From: Flavobacteriales bacterium
Lineage (GTDB): Bacteria; Bacteroidota; Bacteroidia; Flavobacteriales_G; Salibacteraceae
Length of the DNA: 64,000 nucleotides
Assembly (NCBI GenBank): GCA_003499525.1
Contig: DNTB01000069.1
Coordinates: 62,001-126,000, forward strand
Direction of reading: 5' to 3'
A program made the translations under genes and the position numbers. Under the pieces are notes generated by a model that ran no database searches, was not told the origin of the DNA, and saw only the letters and a program-made list of their open reading frames with translations. Shown here one piece after another: positions 7,744 through 15,349 of the stretch. Within the stretch, counting starts at the first letter, position 1. The number at the start of each line of letters is the position of its first letter.

Positions 7744-10056
7744 TTAGAAACTGATGTTGAAACCAATACTCGGTAAAATGGGCAGCTGGTTTATTCTTTC
7801 GTTGTTGAACAGGTCGTAATAGAAGATGTTTTCTCTGTTGAACATGTTCGTAACACCCGCTGTAATTTGCAGTGTTGAATATGCTGAAAGGGCAAAGTCT
7901 TTACTGATATCAACATCAAATCTGGCGTAATCCGGCAATCGTCCGTCATTAATCTCGCCAATTACACTTCCAATATTGCCGTTACCGGTAGTTGGGTCCG
8001 AAGTTATGTCATCAGCAAAATCAAAGTTTTCATAATATCCTCTGGTCTGCGTAAATGGGAATCCTGAACCAAAGTTAAACCTTGCACTTACTTTCCAGTC
8101 CAGGTTATTTCCGAAGGTGTATGAACCAACCAGATTTAAGTTGTGTCGACGGTCAAATACAGGGAAATACTCTATTAATCCATCCCACCGACGGGTGTAG
8201 CCATAAGAATATACAGCCCATAAATCCAACATTTTCTTACGGTATTTTAATGTAATATCAGCTCCGTAAGCATATCCTTTCTCAACCAGAAAGTCTTTCT
8301 TCAAGAAGTCACTGGCATCATTGTTTTCAGGGGTGTCGTCAAGAATTTTATAACGATTAATATTGATGAGCTGCCTGAAGTCTTTATAGTAGCCCTCTAC
8401 ATTAAGCGAAAAGTACTTTGCGAAATCGAATTCAAATCCAACAATGTAATGAATGGCTTTTTGCAGTCGAGTATTTACGTCGGAGTAAGAACCATCTTGT
8501 TCTCTAAATTGTGATTGCAATGTTGACGGACTGGAAAGATAACCGTTGAACAAGTTGACCACCTCGAGGTCAGTATTGGAGCTGATCACATTCTGAGAGT
8601 ATAATCCGCCTGCCGCTTTTACTCTCAGGTTATTAGAGACATTGTATTTAATGCCTAACCTTGGCTCTAACGATGGCTCATTCAATGAGGCGTAGTAGAT
8701 TGCGCGTAATGAAGGCATTACAACCCAGTTTCCAGCGACTAAATTGTAGCTTGCATAGCCGGCAATCTCGGTATTGTTTTGTTGTTCTGTGATTCTTCGG
8801 TTTACCGAATTGATATAATCAAAATCAGTACTCACAACCAATATATCCAGGCCATATTTCAGCTGATCATCCTTGATGAAATAAGAGAAATCAATACCCG
8901 CATTGATATTGCTTATGCTTGATCTTCGATTTCGGGTTGAAGTGATTTGCTCTACATCATAAAAGGAGTAGCTAAATCTACCATCAAGAAGTAAGGCTGA
9001 ATTGGAAGGAACTAGAATGAATTTACTACCCCCTCCGTATGCTCTCCAGTCCAGTTTTGAAGTACTGAAATCAACATTATCTATGTTCGAATATCCGAAA
9101 ATGTCAAATTGGCTGCCATTGTCTCCATGAAAAGCAAGTTTACCATACAAGTCAGTAAATGAATATGGAAGACCTTCTTCTTGCTCTATGTAGGAATAAA
9201 TGGATTGCGATGTTTGATCCAGATACGAAGTTTTGCCCGACAGAACGTAGGAAATGTAGGAACCTCCGGCTTCCTTCGCCTTTTTAAGGGGGCCCTCTAA
9301 GACGAGCTTGGCTCCGATTGTACTCGCTCCAAATTTTCCACTGAATCGATTCGGGTTTCCGTCTCGGGTGGTAATATCAATAACAGATGAAATTGCACTC
9401 CCATACTGAGCACTAAAACCACCTGTGCTCACATCAGCATTTCTAATAATCTCCGTTTCAAAAATTGAAAACAACCCGATACTGTGAAATGGATTGAAAA
9501 TCACCATTCCATCAAAGAGGACTCTGTTTTGAACGGGCGAACCACCCCTGATGTAAAGCTGTCCGCCCTGATCGCCTGTAAATACAACTCCCGGCAACAC
9601 CTGGAGGTATTGTGCAATGTCAGATTCACCTCCTACTGAAGGAAGTGATTTGATCTCTTTTGAGGTCACCTTAGCTGATGACATCTTTACCTCGGTCCTA
9701 TAGGTCTGTTTTTCAGCAGAGATTTCTACTGCGGAAAGTTCGATGGAAGATTTACTGAGCACCAATTTTTTATTGATGATCTCATCTCCTTTGATACGAA
9801 TATTCTCCCTAAGCGTATCAAAACCAAGGGAATAGCATATCAGCTCATAATCTCCTACAGGAATTTTGGACATGGAATAGTAGCCATTTACATCGGTAAC
9901 GGCCCCGTATGGAGTCCCTTTTAAAAACACATTAGTAAAGATAACAGGTGTTCCCTTTTCACTCTCATAAACAAATCCACGCAGAGTACCCGTGTTCTGA
10001 GCTATGAGTTGAGCACCAATCAGAGAAAGAAGCAGAGCGAGTATTTTTTTCGTCAT
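7744..10056 (-). CDS. TonB-dependent receptor with carboxypeptidase-like regulatory domain
   Basis: 770 aa outer-membrane receptor. Signal peptide MTKKILALLLSLIGAQLIAQ, then a CarboxypepD_reg-like beta-sandwich (about 24-110; GTLRGFVYESEKGTPVIFTN), a plug (about 120-225; VLPGVVFTGDQGGQLYIRGG) and a 22-strand barrel to the C-terminus, which ends in an aromatic (GFNISF). Such receptors bring iron chelates, cobalamin or oligomers across the outer membrane using TonB energy. There is no adjacent SusD-like gene, so it is not a polysaccharide-utilisation pair; substrate unknown. Monocistronic, with a TATATTTG box shortly before the start. Confidence 0.92.
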   Translation of the reverse strand: MTKKILALLLSLIGAQLIAQNTGTLRGFVYESEKGTPVIFTNVFLKGTPYGAVTDVNGYYSMSKIPVGDYELICYSLGFDTLRENIRIKGDEIINKKLVLSKSSIELSAVEISAEKQTYRTEVKMSSAKVTSKEIKSLPSVGGESDIAQYLQVLPGVVFTGDQGGQLYIRGGSPVQNRVLFDGMVIFNPFHSIGLFSIFETEIIRNADVSTGGFSAQYGSAISSVIDITTRDGNPNRFSGKFGASTIGAKLVLEGPLKKAKEAGGSYISYVLSGKTSYLDQTSQSIYSYIEQEEGLPYSFTDLYGKLAFHGDNGSQFDIFGYSNIDNVDFSTSKLDWRAYGGGSKFILVPSNSALLLDGRFSYSFYDVEQITSTRNRRSSISNINAGIDFSYFIKDDQLKYGLDILVVSTDFDYINSVNRRITEQQNNTEIAGYASYNLVAGNWVVMPSLRAIYYASLNEPSLEPRLGIKYNVSNNLRVKAAGGLYSQNVISSNTDLEVVNLFNGYLSSPSTLQSQFREQDGSYSDVNTRLQKAIHYIVGFEFDFAKYFSLNVEGYYKDFRQLININRYKILDDTPENNDASDFLKKDFLVEKGYAYGADITLKYRKKMLDLWAVYSYGYTRRWDGLIEYFPVFDRRHNLNLVGSYTFGNNLDWKVSARFNFGSGFPFTQTRGYYENFDFADDITSDPTTGNGNIGSVIGEINDGRLPDYARFDVDISKDFALSAYSTLQITAGVTNMFNRENIFYYDLFNNERINQLPILPSIGFNISF

Positions 10057-10072
10057 GAATTTAGAAAGGGGG

Positions 10073-10080
10073 CAAATATA
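10073..10080 (-). promoter_or_regulatory. Candidate -7 element upstream of the TonB receptor gene
   Basis: Reads TATATTTG on the minus strand, an exact TAnnTTTG match 17-24 nt before the ATG. A TTTG is present on the same strand about 23 nt further up, slightly longer than the ideal 19. Confidence 0.5.
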
Positions 10081-10126
10081 TCTTTTTAAAAATGTGCCCG
10101 AAACAAAAGGTGACGATCGGTATGGT

Positions 10127-11131
10127 TCATTTAATAACGAGACGTGTAGTCAATTCTTTGTGCAAATCATTCTCTCCAATAGACGTTGCTCCGTGGCCTT
10201 TGGATTTAAGATCATAATCCAATAAAATATCCAGATTCCGGACCACTTCTCCAGCTGAAAAGTTCTTCTTAGCCTCGAAATAGTCCTTCAGGAAGAAAAC
10301 CGGAACATGAATTTTTTTCGATATTTCAGATTGCGATGCATGGGGTTCGAAATAGAGAAGCATAAGGTTGGAAAAGAAGCGGGTCAGTGTTCCAACTGTC
10401 AATGGAAATGGGTGGTTCCGGGGTTGTCGGGCAAGGTGCTGAACGATGTTGATGCTTTTTGCCAGATTTCTCTGTGCAATCGTTTTTTGTAATTCGAAAA
10501 TGGTGAATTCTTTCTCGATTCCAATGTGGAGGCTTACATGCTCATCTTCAATGGTTTCATTCTCTTCAAGTGTAAGCATGATTTTATCAATAGCAGCGCT
10601 TATTCTACTCAGGTCGCTACCTAAATATTCGTTCAGTAGATGAGCTGCTTTTGGAGTTATTTCTCTTCCCAATGTTAATAGATAACCCCGTATCCACTCG
10701 GGAATCTTGCTCGAGAATATAGTTTTTGATTCCAACACTGAAGCATCTTGCCCCAGAGACTTCAATAGTTTTTTACGCTTATCGTATGATTTGTACTTAT
10801 AAGCTATAACCAGCACCGTACTTGGAACGGGGTTCATCACGTATTCGACGAGATTCTCAATATCCTTCAGTCCCTGAGCTTCTTTAACAATTACCAGTTT
10901 TCTTTCTGACATCAGTGGAAACTGGCGGGCCGATTCAATGATTTGAGATGATTCGCTGTCCTGACCGTAGAAAACATGTTGATTGAATGATTTCTCAGCT
11001 TCTTCCAAAACGAGTTGCTCGGCCAGACGCACGATTTGATCAATAAAAAATGGCTCCTCTCCATGAAGAAAATACAACGGCTTGAAATTTCCATTTTTCA
11101 TTTCCCGAAGTATGTTCTCGTATGTCGACAT
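10127..11131 (-). CDS. holA: DNA polymerase III subunit delta
   Basis: 334 aa from the ATG at 11131. A longer frame to 11218 exists but adds 29 residues that overlap the divergent gene, while MSTYENILREMKNGNFKPLYFLHGEEPFFIDQI is the normal delta N-terminus. Delta opens the beta sliding clamp and is the wrench of the clamp-loader complex. Visible are the degenerate AAA+ strand FLHGEEPFF, the segment VIVKEAQGL in domain I, the helical lid LGSDLSRISAAIDKIML, and the collar domain near the C-terminus (about 220-330). Divergent from the HSDR_N gene; its -7 box overlaps that gene's -7 box. Confidence 0.9.
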   Translation of the reverse strand: MSTYENILREMKNGNFKPLYFLHGEEPFFIDQIVRLAEQLVLEEAEKSFNQHVFYGQDSESSQIIESARQFPLMSERKLVIVKEAQGLKDIENLVEYVMNPVPSTVLVIAYKYKSYDKRKKLLKSLGQDASVLESKTIFSSKIPEWIRGYLLTLGREITPKAAHLLNEYLGSDLSRISAAIDKIMLTLEENETIEDEHVSLHIGIEKEFTIFELQKTIAQRNLAKSINIVQHLARQPRNHPFPLTVGTLTRFFSNLMLLYFEPHASQSEISKKIHVPVFFLKDYFEAKKNFSAGEVVRNLDILLDYDLKSKGHGATSIGENDLHKELTTRLVIK

Positions 11132-11160
11132 TTTCTTTTTCAGATGAATTGAGCTGGAAG

Positions 11161-11174
11161 CAAATATATCTTTG
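11161..11174. promoter_or_regulatory. Overlapping divergent -7 elements (holA / HSDR_N gene)
   Basis: The 14-mer CAAATATATCTTTG reads TATCTTTG on the plus strand (11167-11174) and TATATTTG on the minus strand (11168-11161). Both match TAnnTTTG and they share two bases. Starts lie 14 nt downstream on the plus side (11188) and 30 nt downstream on the minus side (11131). No clear -33 at 19 nt was found for either, so the call rests on the symmetry and position. Confidence 0.55.
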
Positions 11175-11187
11175 TCCAATCTAATAA

Positions 11188-11604
11188 ATGCCCAAAAACC
11201 AAAACATAGCTGCGACAACTATATTTGATCCGATACGGAAGAAATATGTCTTAAGAACTCCTGAAGAAGAAGTGCGACAAAGAATTTTGAGGTATCTAAT
11301 CGATGTCAAAGGATATCCGGTATCAAGAATAGCGGTCGAAAAAGAATTAACGGTGAAGGGACTCAAAAAAAGAACGGATATATTGTACTACGATAAGCTA
11401 GCCCAACCGGCTTTACTCGTGGAGTGTAAAGCACCTCGCGTGAAAATTTCACAACGAACATTCGACCAGGCGTTCAGATATAATCTCAACCTCGGGGTTC
11501 GGTTTGTCGTCATTACGAATGGAGAAGAAACATATTGCTGCCAACTCGAGAATGATTCGTATACTTTTCTTCACGATATTCCGGATCACTCTGAAATTGA
11601 ATGA
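11188..11604 (+). CDS. Small HSDR_N-domain protein (type I restriction R-subunit N-terminus-like)
   Basis: 138 aa made almost entirely of one nuclease-like domain. The PD-(D/E)xK signature is intact: E28 region (PEEEVRQRILRYLI), D64 in KKRTDILYY and E79-x-K81 in LLVECKAPR, then the helix QRTFDQAFRYN and the strand RFVVITNGEETYCCQ. It resembles the N-terminal nuclease domain of HsdR subunits but lacks the DEAD helicase part, and there is no hsdM or hsdS nearby. Single-domain versions occur widely in Bacteroidota without known function. Followed after 1 nt by the subtilase gene, so they are probably co-transcribed. Confidence 0.8.
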   Translation: MPKNQNIAATTIFDPIRKKYVLRTPEEEVRQRILRYLIDVKGYPVSRIAVEKELTVKGLKKRTDILYYDKLAQPALLVECKAPRVKISQRTFDQAFRYNLNLGVRFVVITNGEETYCCQLENDSYTFLHDIPDHSEIE

Positions 11605-11605
11605 A

Positions 11606-14332
11606 ATGAAATTAAAAGTGCTTGCCTTGTTCGGATTACTTATCATTTCAGGCAATGTTATAGGCCAGAGTGCTCATTTGGTTTGCAAGTTTTTGCCTGA
11701 ATTTGAGGCTCGGATTCAGACCATAATTGAAGACTTGGGCACAGGAGTATACCCCATCCATTTAGAGCAAAAATTCCCCTCACACAAGTTGAATTACAAA
11801 TCTGATTATGAAGGTGTTCACCTCGGTCTTATATACACTTCCGAAATAACCACTGACCCCCTGAAGACCATACAAAAGCTAAAGCGGACAGAATATTTTG
11901 AATATGTAGAACTTCTGCGTTCTCATAAACTTTCCTTCACTCCGAATGACCCTTCTCTTTCAGATCAGAACTACTTGAGCCAGATTAATGCCTTCCAGGC
12001 GTGGGACAGCGAGAAAGGAAGCAGTTCGGTTACCATTGGAATAGTAGATACGGGAACTGACACAGACCATCCTGATTTGCAGAATAAGATTCAGGCTAAT
12101 CTCAATGATCCAATCAATGGCCTTGACGATGATGCAGACGGTTTTGTGGACAATTACCTCGGTTGGGATTTTGTTGAAAACGACGGTAACCCTCAAATAG
12201 ATGCAGATCCTCATGGGGCTCAGATGTCCGGTATTTCAGCTGCTGAAACTGACAACGCCGTCGGAATTGCCAGCGTCGGGTTTAACACGATGTTCCTACC
12301 AGTAAAAGTGAATCCTGACCTTAGCCTGTCGCAAGCCTATGATGCAGTAGTTTATGCTGCTGATCAGGGAGCGGACATAATTAACTGCTCATGGGGTGCA
12401 TTCGGATACTCTGCCTACGAACAGGATATCATCGATTATGCCACATTGGTGCGTGGAGCTCTGGTAGTAGCCGCAGCAGGAAATGAAAATACTGAAAGCT
12501 TGTTCTATCCAGCGGCGTACAACAATGTTCTTGCTGTGGGGAGTGTTAACAGCACAGATGTGAGGTCAGTATTTTCTAACTACGGATATTGGGTGGACAT
12601 CATGGCACCTGGGCAAAATATAATTTCCACTACAGATAATGGAGGATATTCATTCTCGTCGGGCACTTCCGTTTCGGCACCAATTGTAAGTGCTGCGGCA
12701 TCTTTGGTAAAAAATCATTTCCCGGCATACAATGCCCGGCAAATTGGAGAACGCTTGCGCATCTCTGCAGAGAACATAGATGGTATCCCGGGAAATTCTG
12801 GATATTCAGGTAAGTTAGGGTTGGGCAGGCTTGATGTGGCCAAAGCGATTGATGCCGGTTACCTTTCACCATCTGTCCGTCTGGAGGATTTGGTTATTGC
12901 AGGTTCATCGAATCCGGTATCTGGGGACACAATATCGATTTATTCCAATTTTACCAATTATCTGGACCCAAGTGGTTCTTTGGCGCTCACACTTAGCTCT
13001 TCGTCATCAGATGTGTCGATCATTCAAGGTTCATACAATTTAGGAACGTTGAACACTCTGGAGACTAAATCCACTAAGTCCAATCCATTCAAAATAAAAA
13101 TCTCGGACAATGCATTAACGCAATCCTCGAGTATTTTGACTATTTCATGGACTGACGGCAGCTATGAGGGCAGTTTCAGTTTTGAAATTTTCTTCAATAC
13201 AGATTACCTCACTTTGAACCCTAATGACATACAAACGACAATAACCGCCTCAGGCTTGATTGGTTATGATGACAATGTCGCAGACAGAGGAATAGGTTTT
13301 ATATGGAATGGGGGATTGAGCAGTTTGTTTGAAGGAGGGTTGATGTTGGGGCGGTTTGAAAATTCGGTTTTCAGTGTCATGGACAACATCCGAGAAACTC
13401 CGAGCACTTCGGATGAAGATTTCAGCAGTATCGTTCCTGCGATCAGAATTATTCCACCCTTAGCAGAATCAGATTTTGTGGTAAGTCGCTTTGAGGATCG
13501 ATTCGGGGGAGCGGATAAGCTTGATGTCGAAATCAGACAGCATTCCTATGGTTATAGAGATGACGGGCATGAAGGATATGTGGTTCTGGAGTACAGTATC
13601 AAGAATATTGGAACTTCAGATTTGAATGACTTCCATGCAGGACTTTTCTTGGATTGGGATGTTGGGAATTTTGAAAAGAACAGGTCGGCTACGGATCACC
13701 AGAGATACACAACCTATACTTATGAAGATGTTCAGATGGGGCAGTATTTTGGAGCACAGGTTCTGACACCACTTTCGTTTGGAGCGTATTGCGCAGATAA
13801 TGTTACCGGCGGAAATGGAGGAATGGACATCACCAGTTTTTATTCTACCGAGAAAAAATACAGAACACTTTCGGAAAGCCGCTGGGATGCTGGTGGCTCC
13901 TCAGGAAATGATGTAGTTAATATCGTTGCAGCTCGAAACCTTAGTCTTGAACCAGGCGATTCAATATTTGTGGCTTTTGCTTTGCACGGCGGGAGCGATC
14001 TGAATTCATTGCTGAATTCAGCAGATTCGGCATTTTATCGATACAACGGTTCTCTTCCAAATGCTTTTGAAAACCTGGAATTATCCACACCGATAAAAAT
14101 TTATCCAAACCCAACTGATGCTATAGTAAATATCGTTAGTGAAAGACATAATATTGGCCTCATAAAACTCCACGATCTCATGGGTAATGAAATTATTCCA
14201 GTAGTGGATCAGAGAGCTGGGAAAACAAGTATTTTGGATATAAGTAATCTAAATTCAGGAGTTTATATCTTAGAACTTGGAATAAACGGAAAGAGAATTA
14301 CACGACGAATAATTAGAACAGGAAAACAGTAG
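11606..14332 (+). CDS. Secreted S8 subtilisin-like peptidase with T9SS type A sorting domain
   Basis: 908 aa from the ATG at 11606, where a signal peptide begins (MKLKVLALFGLLIISGNVIGQ); the frame extends 34 codons upstream inside the previous gene, which I discard. Peptidase S8 domain about 135-420 with a complete triad: D148 (TIGIVDTGTD), H203 (DADPHGAQMSG), S355 (SSGTSVSAP). A long beta-rich region follows, and the C-terminal 80 residues (IKIYPNPTDAIVNIV ... GVYILELGINGKRITRRII) form a Por secretion-system type A sorting domain, cleaved on export through T9SS. Probably cell-surface or extracellular. DUF5606 follows after 2 nt. Confidence 0.93.
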   Translation: MKLKVLALFGLLIISGNVIGQSAHLVCKFLPEFEARIQTIIEDLGTGVYPIHLEQKFPSHKLNYKSDYEGVHLGLIYTSEITTDPLKTIQKLKRTEYFEYVELLRSHKLSFTPNDPSLSDQNYLSQINAFQAWDSEKGSSSVTIGIVDTGTDTDHPDLQNKIQANLNDPINGLDDDADGFVDNYLGWDFVENDGNPQIDADPHGAQMSGISAAETDNAVGIASVGFNTMFLPVKVNPDLSLSQAYDAVVYAADQGADIINCSWGAFGYSAYEQDIIDYATLVRGALVVAAAGNENTESLFYPAAYNNVLAVGSVNSTDVRSVFSNYGYWVDIMAPGQNIISTTDNGGYSFSSGTSVSAPIVSAAASLVKNHFPAYNARQIGERLRISAENIDGIPGNSGYSGKLGLGRLDVAKAIDAGYLSPSVRLEDLVIAGSSNPVSGDTISIYSNFTNYLDPSGSLALTLSSSSSDVSIIQGSYNLGTLNTLETKSTKSNPFKIKISDNALTQSSSILTISWTDGSYEGSFSFEIFFNTDYLTLNPNDIQTTITASGLIGYDDNVADRGIGFIWNGGLSSLFEGGLMLGRFENSVFSVMDNIRETPSTSDEDFSSIVPAIRIIPPLAESDFVVSRFEDRFGGADKLDVEIRQHSYGYRDDGHEGYVVLEYSIKNIGTSDLNDFHAGLFLDWDVGNFEKNRSATDHQRYTTYTYEDVQMGQYFGAQVLTPLSFGAYCADNVTGGNGGMDITSFYSTEKKYRTLSESRWDAGGSSGNDVVNIVAARNLSLEPGDSIFVAFALHGGSDLNSLLNSADSAFYRYNGSLPNAFENLELSTPIKIYPNPTDAIVNIVSERHNIGLIKLHDLMGNEIIPVVDQRAGKTSILDISNLNSGVYILELGINGKRITRRIIRTGKQ

Positions 14333-14334
14333 AA

Positions 14335-14829
14335 ATGGATTTGAATAATTTCATAACTATTCCCGGTAAACCCGGCCTCTTCAAGGTAGTGGGTCAGTTG
14401 AAACACGGAATGGTAAGCGAATCAATGATCGACGGAAAAAGGATGCCAATTTATGCTCATCATAGAGCGAGTAGCCTGGCAGATATTAGTATTTATGGCA
14501 ATGAGGAAGAATTTCCGGTTGAGCATATTCTTAAGAAGTTTTTTGATACTCATGATGGAAAAGAGATTGACTCAACGGGTGTTTCAAATGACGACTGCAT
14601 GCAACTTTTGTTAAGTGCCGAACCCGAAGTTGATATCGATCGGGTATACCCATCTAATGCCCGTAAACTTGTTCAGTGGTACAACCTGCTCTTGAAAGAT
14701 GGCCTGGAATTCACCATTGAAGAAGACGTTGCGGAAGAAAATCATGATGAAGATTTGAAGGAAGAAAGCAATTCGAAAGAAAACACAAAAGAAGAGCAAG
14801 AAAAACCCTCTGGTTCAGTCGAGGAATAG
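14335..14829 (+). CDS. DUF5606 family protein
   Basis: 164 aa, cytoplasmic by appearance. The conserved block is at the N-terminus: LNNFITIPGKPGLFKVVGQ, then MIDGKRMPIYAHHRASSLADISIY and EEFPVEHILKKFF, the pattern of DUF5606, a Bacteroidota family of unknown function. Residues about 128-164 are a highly charged low-complexity tail rich in Glu, Lys and Asn. The gene starts 2 nt after the subtilase stop and its last 15 bases overlap the convergent DCC gene. No enzymatic motif is recognisable. Confidence 0.8.
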   Translation: MDLNNFITIPGKPGLFKVVGQLKHGMVSESMIDGKRMPIYAHHRASSLADISIYGNEEEFPVEHILKKFFDTHDGKEIDSTGVSNDDCMQLLLSAEPEVDIDRVYPSNARKLVQWYNLLLKDGLEFTIEEDVAEENHDEDLKEESNSKENTKEEQEKPSGSVEE

Positions 14830-15237
14830 ATACCTCTCTGAAGCATCCGGAACAGGACATTGCCTGTTTCTACCGAAGATCCGGTATCTTGTTTTGGCAA
14901 TAATTCTATAGACTCCATTGAGAAGAAAAGTCGGAAAAATCCTGAATATCCGCAACCATTTTATAGGGGGATCGAGATATTCAAGTATGGCAAACACAGC
15001 TTCTGATTGACTTAGTAACCGATCGTCTAATTGAAGTATGACGGAGTCGGGAATTTGATTTTTTTTTGGCGTTTGTTTCAGATGAATCTGAGCGTAGTTG
15101 CTCGATAGATGGGCGTAACGAAAAATTCTTCGGCGGTCATATTTTTTTACCACGCTTACCGAATAGTTGCAAAGTTTGCAAAATCCGTCAAAGTAGATCA
15201 CGGGATGGGGAACCATATTTTGGGGCTTATCTTGCAC
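14815..15237 (-). CDS. DCC-family thiol-disulfide oxidoreductase-like protein (DUF393)
   Basis: 140 aa. The N-terminal motif VIYFDGFCKLCNYSV gives the family its name (D-x-x-C-x-x-C; C20 and C23), followed by RRRIFRYAHLSS and LLSQSEAVFAILEYL, as in DUF393 proteins. A thioredoxin-like redox role is predicted from the CxxC but not proven for the family. The C-terminal half has a hydrophobic, arginine-flanked stretch (WLRIFRIFPTFLLNGVYRII) that could associate with the membrane. Convergent with DUF5606, overlapping it by 15 bases; divergent from secDF. Confidence 0.87.
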   Translation of the reverse strand: MQDKPQNMVPHPVIYFDGFCKLCNYSVSVVKKYDRRRIFRYAHLSSNYAQIHLKQTPKKNQIPDSVILQLDDRLLSQSEAVFAILEYLDPPIKWLRIFRIFPTFLLNGVYRIIAKTRYRIFGRNRQCPVPDASERYLFLD

Positions 15238-15274
15238 TTTGGCACATTTTACCTTGTGATACTCTGATATTCAA

Positions 15275-15305
15275 ATTGCATAAACAACAGTAAATTCTAT
15301 ATTTG
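15275..15305 (+). promoter_or_regulatory. Promoter of secDF (Bacteroidota sigma-A type)
   Basis: ATTG with its TTG at 15276-15278, exactly 19 nt of spacer, then TATATTTG at 15298-15305. This fits the Bacteroidota consensus TTTG-N19-TAnnTTTG at all but the first -33 base. The ATG is 45 nt downstream. Confidence 0.75.
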
Positions 15306-15349
15306 CGCTCCAAAATTTCGGAGCACAATCTCCGGCTAAAATCCTCAGG

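Noticed and set aside
7744..10056. TonB receptor as a SusC of a polysaccharide-utilisation locus
   Set aside because: No SusD-like gene or glycoside hydrolase is adjacent.
11188..11604. Type I restriction-modification locus
   Set aside because: Only the HsdR N-terminal-like domain is present; no helicase, methylase or specificity gene is near.
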